DNA from: Varroa destructor
Lineage: Eukaryota > Arthropoda > Arachnida > Mesostigmata > Varroidae
DNA length: 64,000 nucleotides
NCBI RefSeq assembly: GCF_002443255.2
Contig: NW_019211456.1
Coordinates: 49,164,486-49,228,485, forward strand
Direction of reading: 5' to 3'
In this document: positions 39,560 to 50,617 of the stretch, one piece after another
Layout: each line of letters begins with the position of its first letter
Numbering within the stretch: position 1 is the first letter of the stretch
Made by a program: the position numbers and the translations under genes
The notes under the pieces: model-generated
What the model saw: the letters and a program-made list of their open reading frames with translations, nothing else
What the model was told of the DNA's origin: nothing
Databases searched by the model: none

Positions 39560-40763
39560 CATATAAGCCGAAATAATTGAATCAAACGTACAGGATCAGT
39601 TGGCCGGTTATGAAGATTTACTCAGCCGTATTTTATACTTGCCGCCCTCATTGGCGTCTATATACAGACAACTGTAAAAGGGAACGCAACACATGTTGAG
39701 TTGGTACTATTGACAACTTTATAGAACTAGTTAGTCAAATTTAGAACTGTAGTTATGTAGTCTATATATACCAAGACCTGGGGTGTTCAGTAACGGACCT
39801 TTGTACCCAAATAGTTAACGAGGGTAGATTTAGACAGATCAATAATTTCTCCTTGTCTCAGTGTCCAGTGTCGCACTAAAAACTTAAATAGTCGAGAGAC
39901 TATTCGACCGTCGGATCAACTATAGGTTAGGTCGTTTAAACAAGAACGCATCTTGTCCTATCTATCATGACAAAGGAGCGGCAGGTTATGTCTTGGCTTT
40001 ACTAAAACACAAGATATTGTGAAAGTAAGCTAAAAATTAAAGGAGATTCTTTTGGTAGATACCTATTTACCAAAAAGAGCTGTTTTCCAATTGGAACACT
40101 TTTCCGGAGAGTACATCTGTTTCTAATTCTAGTGTAATCCTATTTTTTTTTTACTCAACTTGTGGCTGGTTTCGTTTTCAAGTCGCTTCATAAAGGGCAA
40201 TAAGCTTTTTAATAACAGCAAATCAATAATATATAATTTCAAAATTAAAAATATTTTTGCTGATCCTACATAGTTTTTTAGTGGTCACTGTACAGCTTGT
40301 AATAGCGTATATCTGTTCAAGCATAACCCATAAATAGTTGTTTGAAGTGGTTTCAATAGTCAATATGTAGAAACGACGGAAAATAAGTAGTTGCCCAGTG
40401 TGCCGATGAGGATCAGCCTCTAGTGCGCACCTACAATGTTCGAAAATGCTTGTCGAAGCTGTACGTATGACGTCAGCTTTTTAGTGAATCTGAACTTCTA
40501 CTTTCTAAAAAAGGTCGAAATTCAGAAGGCGAAAAAGGAAAACGTATGGTAATATTTTTGCTTCATCTAAAACATCAGACATTCCGGCAGAAGCTTGTGC
40601 ATCAGACGGCATCATGCTTCGTTGGTCCTTGATTTCACTTCCCTGTATTATAGATGCGCTTCGTTTACGTTTAGAAAGGAAAGGCCAGATGCATCTATTG
40701 GGCCCAAAACCCTTTGAAAACTATCCCCCGTCAGTGCACATGACCTTTTACCTTCTTCAGACA

Positions 40764-40787
40764 GGCTGGCTGGCTGGCTGGCTGGCT
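40764..40787 (+). repeat. (GGCT)6 tetranucleotide repeat
   Basis: Six exact GGCT units. They lie in an 88-codon open frame, where they encode a Leu/Ala/Gly/Trp pattern; no other coding evidence supports that frame. Confidence 0.95.
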
Positions 40788-42580
40788 ATCTGCTGCTCAG
40801 GATACAGGGTGTTCTTGGGTTACGGGGTTTATACTACATCTTATCTTTTGTACCAGAAACGGATTATAGAAAAAAAATAATATGCGAGATGGATGTGTGC
40901 AATACTGTGTATTGGTCAAAAAGTTAGCAAAACTGATAGAAATCTGGCACTGATTTCTAAACATTTGGAAGCTTCGATCACTTCTTGTCAATATATAGTT
41001 TTCTGCTTTTTTACGTTATACTGTTATAGCAAGAAAATCACAAACGCTTCTAAAGCTAACTGTAGGAGAAACTGTAATTTAAATGACAAAACTTTACGTT
41101 GTAGATAAATTCGAAAAGATCAACTATATCAGTCAGTGATCGAACAAATTGGGTGAGTAATCTTATTTTATACGAAGTGGAATGAACGATTTAGCGAATG
41201 TATAGGAAAAACAGTGGGACCCATTTATTATGGCTTAAGGCAAAAGGGTTTGGAGATAGCGAAAATAGGAAAGCATACGGAAAAGACCAAAAATTCGTTT
41301 TATTTCTGAATTAACATGTTTTAGTAATAGCTTTCAAATTGTTGTGAAGTCTCGTTCCATAGAAGATCCCGATCTAAAAGAGACTTACCTTTAAAGGCAT
41401 GTCTAAGAAGGATCTGTGAAACCAGTCCCAATCGTTGTTTTATCTCGATCGAGTTTTTCTAATCTAATCACAAACGAGTTTCATAGCACTTATCGATATC
41501 TATGCTACGGCGCGTAACAATAATATATTTAATCGTAGTTATTTTTGCCGCTATTATCTTGTAAGGACAAGCTGTAGAGCAAATCAGTCGGTACTGGTGC
41601 GTTGTGGCAACAATCGGTAGTGGCAAGAAGAGAGTGAATCTTCCGAGCTAAGGGATTAGTAAAATTGAGGGTGGACAAAGCGGCTGGCCAACCTACAAAG
41701 TTACGGTCTGCGGTGGAGCATCTAATAGAAAATGTGTAGACAGCCGCATTACTGTCGAAATTACCAGTTTTTGGCTCTGCTAACAAGTCTAGATACCAGC
41801 GCTAGCAGCAGCCAGATCCGGTGCATTCGCATAGCTCGGAACAAAGGACTTGTATTGGATGCAGACACCTGATGATGCCCACCATGATATTAGGTCTTGA
41901 GATGATCGGAGTGAGGAGAATCCACCGGAAGAACTCGCACCTGAACAAGATCTTCAATGAGCTCGACACAGGACTAGATACTCTGGGGCGCGTACTCGTT
42001 AGTTGGGTCCTGATTAAAATCAGAGATAACACAGCACGCCCAGTAACGCGACCCAAGGTTGAAGGTATGTGCGCTGTCACTTTGGGAAGCTATACATGAG
42101 GACAAAATGGATCACATATGTGCCCGTACTAATACGTCATTACCCTCACTAGCCTTTTAAAAGCATTCGTTTTGTATTGGCATTAAAAAGTACTAGCGTA
42201 GCAAATAACAGACCGGCCCTTAAAATAAGCAGAACGCTAGCTTCATTATGAGCTTAGCGTTTCTTCCATAATATTCGCCGGTTGTCGAATACAATGATAC
42301 CGAAGATAAGCGACCAAAAACGAGCGTCCGCTTATACCCTCTCGATACAAAATCAACGGCGGGTACAGTACGTGGGCATAGTTTGATTATGCTCTAATTG
42401 GACCATTGGACTCTATTCTTGAATTGGGAATAATAACCCTCTGTCTACCTATGCTGTTTGGATAGCATAGTTCTTTATCACATCTGCCCATAGCCCATTG
42501 ATGTCGAATCATCTGCGTTTGAACGATTAGGACATCACAATCAAATGTTTTCTTTCTACTGCCACGTGTTCATTCCCTTC

Positions 42581-42612
42581 TACCGGTATAACCAAGTTAA
42601 ACAATACCGGTA
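42581..42612. repeat. 9-bp inverted repeat of TACCGGTAT
   Basis: TACCGGTAT and its exact complement ATACCGGTA, 14 bp apart. Each arm contains the palindrome ACCGGT, so the site could also be two direct half-sites for one dimeric protein. Confidence 0.75.
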
Positions 42613-44466
42613 CATTATGCTCTGCATGAAAGGCCATGCCGACGACGTAGCAGATGCAACCGGATCAATAGACAGCAACAGGGTGCTTATAAGACAAGAC
42701 ATTTCAACAGCATGTACAATTCACCCATTTTGTTGTCGACATGTTAATTAGCAGCCCTCTGACTTTTGCTGTTTTGCTTGAACATCTGCCCTAACAAAGG
42801 CTCCTATGAAAGACACAATTGAAGACCAATCGTGGACCATGGGAATGCTCATAGTATTTATCGAACAAATCTACGCAGTCGAGGGCTTACACAGATGTGT
42901 CTAGCAGAACCCGAAAGGGCATGTATGTGCTTTCACATTTAATCATTCTATGACGAACAGCTCAGATGCCATGGTTGGTCTTAGTTCATCACTTACAGGA
43001 TTGCGTCAATACACGTGACAGGGTACGTGTCTTTGAATTACGTAGCGTATCGTGTTGGGGCAAAACAAGACACGCCAACTTTTCACTACACTTCCATGAT
43101 ATTTAAGATAAGATTGTACACGTAATATTTACTAAATCAAACACTTACACGTACGTTACATCTGTAACAGTGGCGACGTCAAAAATAGTTTTATTTAGAA
43201 CTTTATCACTCAAAAGCCATACTTTAACATGTTATAAATGAGCAACAGTCAGTAATAACAAGGTTAAGAGGACGAGTTATATTTGTAATTGACTAACATG
43301 GGCCGATACATAAATGATACACTCTCAACACCCACCCAGCTTCAGTATAATCTCTTAACCTGGTCCATAAAGGTCATCAAACTTAATGAACATAATTAGA
43401 AAAAAGGTCAGTATATATATAATTTAAAAGTTTTTGCTACATTATTTGGATCGCACATACACATTTCGAGATTACTACCCAAAGCAACCAGGGACTAAAG
43501 GTCCAATACAGGTACTCTAATTTCTTTGTAATCCGCATCGAGCACTAACACACAACTAAACGTTAGTGACAGTGAATCTACGGAAAAACAGTTACCTTTC
43601 AAGACTACAATAGATCAGATTTTAATATTTAAATTTTGCGAAGGGAGGATATTTATGACAAAACAGCCTGTTCAGAAATCAAAATCAGGCAATATGAAAA
43701 ACGTTGATCTGGCTTGTGCTGTCAGTTCAGGGAAATCGAAAGCATATTTTAATGGAGAAGTAGAAAAAAAAAGTCAATATGTATCCCGGAAAAAAAAACT
43801 CAGTTTTGTCCTGTTTTAATTCGAACTCCGGTTCGTCTGTCGCGTAAAGCGTGGACCTGGTTATATAAGCCTACTACTGCTTACGATCATTCAATACGCA
43901 GCTTACAACGACGGCCTTTACCGGACGACTCCTGCGAACAGCGGCTTTAAGGTAAAAAACAGACCGTTGAAGAAAGCGGCTAAGAGCACGCAAGTCCTGC
44001 TTATGAGGGTCTGTTCACCTGAATGTCCTTATTACTGCCACGTAACGATTTTAATAAATGCAAAATATTAATTTGATCTATTCATGGCCTTTTTTCGACT
44101 CAGCACACTACGATGGACACCGTGTTCCTGCTAATTTCGTTCATGCCGCTGGCAACGAGTTTCGCTCGTTAGCACTCGCTGCTGTATTTGCTATCAGGCC
44201 TGTTATCACGGCATCATCAGACATTTGTACTACATCGCTAGCACCATAACAGGAGCTTCTTGTTTAGAAGCCATAGCTATTATCTACATCGTCGTCAGCA
44301 TTATCATAAAGTTGCTCTTTTAACCGGTCAGAATGTAACGAGCCACTGCCTATTTATAGAAGAGTTACATCTCCGGCTGAGCTCCTTTCGACAGAAACCG
44401 CAGCTCTCGTTGCTGATACTGTTATAGAAGGTTACACCAGCAGCACTGGCATAGTCACGGAGTTGA

Positions 44467-44550
44467 AAATAAAAAAAAAAACAAAAAAAAAAAGAAATAA
44501 AATCAAATCGTTACGCTTTTGCTTTTTTTTTTTTTGTTGTTGTTTTTTTT
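44467..44550. repeat. A-rich / T-rich foldback
   Basis: Two long A runs (broken by one C) are followed about 30 bp later by two long T runs (broken by GTTGTTG). Together they can fold into a long A-T stem. This could be two oppositely oriented poly-A tails or a simple low-complexity foldback. Confidence 0.8.
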
Positions 44551-45076
44551 ACCACGACCAGTAAATGCTGTCACAGATTTTAGCAGGTCCTGAGTCTTGT
44601 CGTCGCATCTATGAGATTTCTCTCAGACGTCTATGTGGCTAGTCCGAAGTCAGCTGACCAAGGAACTTCTTTTCAAGTTCATATATTAACTTTATATACC
44701 TGTAAATTTTTCTGACTCGCCGTTTTTCATGGCTCGCAATATTCTTTTTTGCTTTTTAAAAAATCGTCCTCGCAGACATCAGCACCGCAACTTCTGTTGG
44801 GTTTGGTCGTCTTCTTCCATCGTGCGTTTCCGACGAACATTGCGCCATTCTCTCACTCTCTCTTTTCCCTTCCCGACGAGCACCGAAGTCTCTGACCGCA
44901 TAATAATGTGTGAGCTCCTTTTTTTAAATTGTCAATGACTTTGTTCACTTCCCGTAAAGTAACATTATTCCAGATGAGCCCTGCATCAACTTACATACAA
45001 ACACAAATGTAGAATATAAGATGTGTATTATGAACTAAAGAATGTAGTATTTTAGCTATAACAATAAGCTATTATA

Positions 45077-45091
45077 TGGATGGATGGATGG
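45077..45091 (+). repeat. (TGGA)n run
   Basis: About four TGGA units in non-coding sequence. Confidence 0.9.
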
Positions 45092-46689
45092 TTTAGCAGA
45101 AGTGTCGATTGAATCTACCAGTCGATCAGAAACAAAAAACAAAAAAAAAAAAATATATAACGTAGACGGTTGGCATGTAAAAAGTTCTTATATATTAAAG
45201 TAGTAGCACTTGTAGCTATAACGGAGCCAACTAGAATAGGCTTCAACATTAACAGAAATTCGTCCGTGTTTGGCACTTCATGTATATATAATATCTGTAA
45301 GAACGCATCGATTTCAGAAAACTGACCTCGAAATAGACAATGTTTCCTTTGAGATTTCTCGGACAATGTTTAATGAGCGCTATTAATTTTTATACTCTAT
45401 ATAGATTTTGTTTATATGTTTATGTTATTTACGTATCATCACAAATAAAGCTCACAATTTTCACGATACATAGCATTTTGGCTTAGCTAATCCTATCAGA
45501 TGATTGTAGTTATGTAATTTGAAAGTAAAAAGAGATCTTAGTTTGTGCTCTTGACAGTTACTCAATGGGTGGATCATGGTATGTTTTTTGACATATACGT
45601 TACATAGGTTAGCGTCTAGCTTTCTTTGAATCACACTTACATGAAAAAAAAAAACAAAACAAGAAAGACGGTAAACTGCCGATTAATAGTCAGGTCACAA
45701 TTTATAAACGTTTGATAAATGGTTACGGTCACTCTACAACGTGAAACGTTACGTGATAAAGGACCGCCTCGCAATTCATGTATTTGCTGGCTTCGCTTGA
45801 ACATCGTTGACGAAGGAAGGGGAAAATTTCGAAGATACAGTTTAAGGTAGTGTTGCTTGATATTTTCTGTGCAGGGCAATGTCAAAGGCGTATTTAAGGG
45901 TCGTAGCTTTCAAAGGTTCGTTTATTTCAAACAGGTTCAGAGGCAGACGCTATAGCAATAACAGAGAATCAATTGTCAAGTCGAATAAATGCAATTTGGG
46001 CTAATGCTAAACCATATTGCACAGATGTGGTACGTTTGGAGAGTTTGAAGCTGTTGTCAACATATTTAGCGTATGAGAGGTCGCACACAACGTATACTCC
46101 ATACTGAATTTTTGCCACATTTTCAGACCACGGCTTTTTCTTCTATTTTTGTCTACATTAGATGCAAAATTCGTCTTCTATCCTCGTTCAAAAATCAATG
46201 ATTTCCTTCAATCTTTATTCTTGTTGAATCTGTCCCAATCAGCATCGATCATACCGTACAAATCGGTTGCTTGAGTTTGGAACAAGCATCATTATAATTC
46301 CACGACGATCACTATCGAATCAAATGTTCTTCATGATGACGATAATTTAGAAAGTTTCACTTAATCCGAACTAAACAGAACAGCTAAGGTGCCATAGCTT
46401 TCATTGTCTTACATGAAATACAATGTCAGACTTTTTTTTTACCCCTATCAACCAAACATAAACGGTCGACGTTATACTACCTCATTGAAAGCGTTAAAGC
46501 TCAGCTCAGATTCAGCAATACATCGTTCCCCGCAACGGCGTGCCATGGTAAATATAAAAGTTAATTTTTTTTTAAGAGAAGTTATTGTAAATCGCATTTT
46601 TTAAGTCTCATCTGTCGGTAATTTCGTGTAAGACTTCAATTCTCTTTTAATAGTATTCGTTTCCTTTTTAATTTCATAACCTTTTTCCC

Positions 46690-47350
46690 AGACGGAAACT
46701 ACATGAAGTATGGCAACGTGACAGGCAGCTTTTTGCTTGCAGACCATCCATGTTGGGATAGTATGAGCGCTTCATCGTAGGCGAGGTTCCATAGGATTGG
46801 TTCCAAGATGGTTAATCTTTTTGGTTGGTATTCGTGCCGACGCAGTGTCTCACTAGGATTTTAGGTTGTTCAGATGGCCAGTTCGAATGTTTGGAAGATA
46901 TGAGAAAAATCCAGTTCGTCTCTAGTGTGTCCAATATCAAGACCAAGTCATCAAATTGATCATACGTTTTTTACATAGCGAAACTTAGACCCCTTGTCTT
47001 CGACGTGTACTTAATAAGTAACTGTAGGCTCGAATAAGTCGACCGACTGTTCTTAAACCTGATATGGTTTTGGCCAAACGCTCCTTTTACTTCCATTTCA
47101 ATAGCTAGCCTCTTCATGAAGAAGGCTTCAAGTGCCCACAATACCGCGGGAGCCAAGTGGTCGACATATACTCGGTCGTCTAATAAGCTTTCCATGTTTT
47201 GATATGAGTACCAGCCTAGCCTCGTTTCCCTCTTATGGCAAGTGATCTTCTTACAATATTTAAGTGGCCATTTTTTGGAAGTTTCCTGGTGGTTGGTTAG
47301 CAGATGCCAGCAGATCCTACGGTATGCCATCCGGCTCTGCTACCTTCCTC
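46690..47350 (-). pseudogene. non-LTR retrotransposon reverse transcriptase, degraded
   Basis: Conserved LINE reverse-transcriptase blocks appear in the right order on the minus strand, in shifting frames. First is a KVAEPDGIP block (about 47320-47346; family pattern GPDGIP). Next is EARLVLISKHGK (about 47188-47226; pattern ARLVLIPKPGK), followed by a CRPL block matching YRPL. An EVKGAFGQ...RFKNSRST block lies at 47041-47100 (pattern QYGFRKGRST). Last is TILEPILWNLAYDEAL (about 46765-46812; pattern SVLGPxLWNxxYDxxL, typical of R1/LOA-type elements). Several stops and at least one frameshift break it. The catalytic ADD block is not found beyond 46690, so the 3' part of the domain is missing. 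In a live element this enzyme would copy the element RNA at the insertion site; this copy cannot. Confidence 0.85.
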
Positions 47351-48690
47351 AACGATATTCTCCCACTTACATTACCTCCTCCTAGATCAGCTTAGTACTG
47401 TCCTAATCCTTAATCGCTCCTCTTGGTGCCCTCTCATTCTTGGTGTTCTGGAAACAATTTTTGGATTTTTCACCTGATTTGAAAATTTCGACAGCGTTTC
47501 GCTTAAATTACCTTGACAACTGTATACCTTTTTCCTATCGATCGTCTCCGTTTTTTACTTAAATTCTTACAGTTTCTTCACTGTGCTTCGCTTGATCTTG
47601 GCCTGGTTTTTTTCGAGCTCACTCAATTGTTTCTTGAAGCCCTTCGTTTAGCCGTAATACATACCCTTCTGGCTCTCTTACGAAATGCCCTGGCTTTTGT
47701 GCAACCCTCTCTTGTCTACTAGACGGGATTCGCTGAAGTCTTCTCAGCCTCGCAAGCGGCCACCAGTAACTTCAGCAATGTCCATTATTCAGGGGTGTCT
47801 TGGAACACATGACAGGCCTGCAGAAACCCTGATAGGCGCTGTAGTCAATTCCGTGAATGACGGTCTAGTCCCTGGCGACTACTATTGTCGCCTTCCCGCT
47901 GAAAGGGTTGTGGCTTCAGGAATCGGGTTAGACCTGGCAACTCTGTTTCAAGAAGCTCTAAAGACTTGTTGTTCCTATCATATTCTTTACAGACCGGACT
48001 AGCTTCATTCACGTATACTATCGCCACGTATTTTCTTGCGTGTCACTTCCGTTCACGTGTAAGTTCTTTAGCTACTGCTCCTTCATCAGGAATGCAACAT
48101 TCTCGTCCGAGGTTGGTCCTCGTTTTTATTCAAATTCTATATCTATTTCTGTACGACTTCTTCCTCACATATTGTCTTGTAACATCAACTGTAGAACAAC
48201 GCCATTTATTCCGCTTAGCTCTCCGCTTCTCTCCATTGCTGCTCTTTTTCTTTTTTTTTAGCTTTGCATCCACGCCCTTTTCCCGTCAGGACGTTCACTA
48301 TCTTCTTGAACTCCTTTGCTGCTTCCCTTATGTTTTCATGGATGTTTGAGACCTCCACTGCGGCAAGCTAGAAAGCACTGCCGGACTATTTCCGTACTTG
48401 ATTTTCTTCAGTTCTCTTTACTTTTTCCCGTGTCACCAATTAAAAATCATAGCCCTTCGCAGTGTCCATCCAGCCATTATACATGTTTTCTTTACTAGGA
48501 TGAGCCGCGTAGCTGTAGCCCGTCTCGTTATCCGCCAGCTTAGCCACTTAAGTACAAGCCACTTAGTCCGATCTCAAAAAGGATTTGCAATACTTTTTGC
48601 TTCCCTTCCCTTGTTTGCGTATGCCACCTTGACCCGTCTTTATCTGATATTGCTACCCTTTGTTAGCCTCCCCTAAATTTGGAAAAAATT
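46690..48690 (-). mobile_element. LINE fossil (R1/LOA-like), truncated
   Basis: The reverse-transcriptase relic occupies 46690-47350. Upstream on the same strand (47350-47760) is a basic, arginine/lysine-rich linker (for example ARAFRKRARRV), as expected between the endonuclease and polymerase domains. From 47760 to about 48690 the minus strand stays purine-rich, as LINE coding strands tend to be. It has endonuclease-like fragments (YVAIVYVNEASP; PFSGKATIVVARD) and a charged stretch that could be from ORF1, but I cannot confirm these by motif. No poly-A tail, target-site duplication or intact ORF is visible. The 5' limit is inferred from the change in composition and is uncertain. Confidence 0.75.
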
Positions 48691-49395
48691 GAGGAGACCA
48701 AGCATCGCCTATTCTATAGAAAAAAAAAATGGTTCATGAGTTTTTTTCAGTTCTATAGCTAGTGCTTTCAAAAGTTGCCCACATCAACGAAACATCTTGA
48801 ATCGTCACTAAAAATGAAAAAGATAAATCTTCAACGAAAATTGAGAGGTAAGACCGGGACCCATAATTTTCCAATTCCGGGCGATCACACGGCTCGAAGG
48901 GTAGGGTGCAAGGAGGGTGGGGACGCGTTAAATGCCTCTTTGCACTTTCCGCGGAGCAAGTTCTACAGTTAACTACTCTGTAGTATATAATTCGCCCGAA
49001 AATTTTTGCTTGTTCCGACCCCGAAGCAATCAACTGCTTGCGACTGTCATCACAACCTTCAGGGTTTTCGATTAAAATCCAGGTTTTGAGTTCCAAGCAA
49101 TCGAATTTATCTGGGCATTCGACCTTTTCCCATGCTTCCCGCTACAAGAGCTTTCGACCCTATCGGCTATTTAAAATAGAGGTTATGTCTTGCTTTTCGA
49201 GTACGTTTAAGGCAAACAGGTTCACTCAGTAAGGAGCCATTTCCTGGCAGACCACTTAATGTTCTCACATCGGAAGATGCGAGCCACTTACAAGACGACT
49301 TGTCAGAGTAGATTTCTCTCGTTTACTTTCGTATTTACATCTTTCGCACGCACCTCTCACTTGTAAAACCGCCCGTAATCAGATTACATGATAAA

Positions 49396-49427
49396 TAATT
49401 AATCTTTAATTATAGTAAAGATAATTA
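49396..49427. repeat. near-perfect 12-bp inverted repeat, AT-rich
   Basis: TAATTAATCTTTA and TAAAGATAATTA are complementary apart from one inserted base, with a 7-nt loop. Confidence 0.75.
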
Positions 49428-49581
49428 TATAACATTTCTCACTGTTACTGTGTAACTAAGAATATTTTTAAAATAACATTTTTTAGCGTTTTTCAGAGCT
49501 ATGTTTTTATACGCTACAAAAATAAAATATTGATTAAATTTTTTACATAATGGAATTGAAATAGGGAGAAGATTAAATGTG

Positions 49582-49601
49582 TATATATATATATATATAT
49601 A
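49582..49601. repeat. (TA)10 microsatellite
   Basis: Twenty bases of uninterrupted TA in the AT-rich block. Confidence 0.95.
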
Positions 49602-50248
49602 CATTTATTTTTTATAGAAATTTTTGTAATTTTATTAAAAAAATCAGAAAATTCAGTATAAATGTCATACGTAGATTAATACTTTCTAAGAACCATATTT
49701 TGCTTAAAAATCGTTTCAGTTTCCATGAGACCCGTATAACTGATTAATATTGAACGTAATCCAAATAATGTCCAAACTATGGACAATTTTCGCATATCAT
49801 GAGCAGGCTTACACAACAGTTAGGCAACGCTATTTTTAGTCTGCCCATGACATAATCTATTGTAAGTATAACATGTGTAGACGTAATTTTTCGTAAAATT
49901 TTACGTGAATAAATATTATATAAAATATCACATTATCTTCATTCTAGTCTTCTTCATCTTGTTGGGGGAAATAAATCATTTTACCCCATAGGTCTTCATC
50001 AATACATTCAGGAGCGCACTGATCATCTATGATATCGCACAAAAGGTTCGCTACAATCACTTAGTGTTAGAAATTCACTATATATACATATAGAAGAATC
50101 ATTCCCTGCCCGTACATTACCGAGTTTCGTCTAAGGCAATGTGCTGGTACACATTGGCTGGCTGCGTCCCCAAAGAGACAAAGTGCATGTAACATTGGTA
50201 GATTTTTGCAAAAATTTTTCTACTAGCCTATTGACTGTTGACGTTTCT

Positions 50249-50617
50249 ATGCAATCCGCACGATATACCTTTCGTCTTTCTTCTGAGCGTCCAGATAGAG
50301 CGCGTTTATTGCTTCAGTTAGCATCGTTGGACGTTGGCTGTTTTCCTCTAGTTACGGAGGCAAACCACCGTAACAAAAGGGTAGCACCTGCACAGCGACA
50401 GGAGCCTGCGGCTCAAGCTGGCATCGCGGACAACAGCGCGAGAAGCAAGCACGTTTTTTTTCTAATATTTTGCTTTGTTCTGTTTTTGGCCCTTGGTAAC
50501 AGCTGTTTGGATCATAAGGAAAAGCATGATGTTTGCGTTACAAAGCAGTTTTGTAGGCAGCGCCACCTAAACGCCTACCGACCATGTCTGCGGCTGTGTA
50601 TTGCAATGTATATATAG
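50249..50617 (+). CDS. candidate ORF, hydrophobic segment plus cysteine-rich tail
   Basis: Unrecognised product of 122 residues from the first in-frame ATG. The frame is open from 50135, which makes it the longest stop-free run here (about 160 codons), yet still near chance expectation. In the ATG numbering, residues 69-83 form a strongly hydrophobic segment (HVFFLIFCFVLFLALG). Cysteines follow at 86, 96, 102, 113 and 117 in a basic tail. That resembles a single-pass membrane protein or a signal peptide followed by a secreted cysteine-rich peptide, but no ATG lies just before the hydrophobic segment. The ORF is clearly richer in G+C than the AT-rich block before it. A TATA/initiator-like pair lies about 150 bp upstream and an AATAAA near 50803. 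Candidate only. Confidence 0.25.
   Translation: MQSARYTFRLSSERPDRARLLLQLASLDVGCFPLVTEANHRNKRVAPAQRQEPAAQAGIADNSARSKHVFFLIFCFVLFLALGNSCLDHKEKHDVCVTKQFCRQRHLNAYRPCLRLCIAMYI

Larger units (their letters stand above)
35117..46689. other. non-coding stretch rich in microsatellites and small foldbacks
   Basis: No supported gene. It contains the AATAAA at 35345, nested inverted repeats at 36006-36063, and AT, AGT, GT/TA, GGCT and GGAT runs. It also holds an A-rich/T-rich foldback at 44467-44550. A 54-codon ATG frame at 43655-43819 (lysine-rich) and an open frame at 41821-42099 have no further support. Confidence 0.5.
48691..50248. other. non-coding stretch, very AT-rich at 49380-50130
   Basis: No supported gene. 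The part after 49380 is among the most AT-rich in the window, with a TA run (49582), a foldback (49396) and many A and T runs, as seen in scaffold/matrix attachment regions. A TATATA followed by TCATTC (arthropod initiator-like) at 50079-50104 precedes the open frame at 50249; spacing is slightly short for a TATA/initiator pair. Confidence 0.5.

Noticed and set aside
43646..43657. GGGAGGAT upstream of an ATG, like a bacterial ribosome binding site
   Set aside because: The rest of the window is eukaryotic in character; an isolated purine tract before an ATG is coincidence.
47513..48349. Several plus-strand frames rich in Leu/Phe (47513, 47685, 47966)
   Set aside because: They are antisense shadows of the purine-rich minus strand of the LINE fossil.
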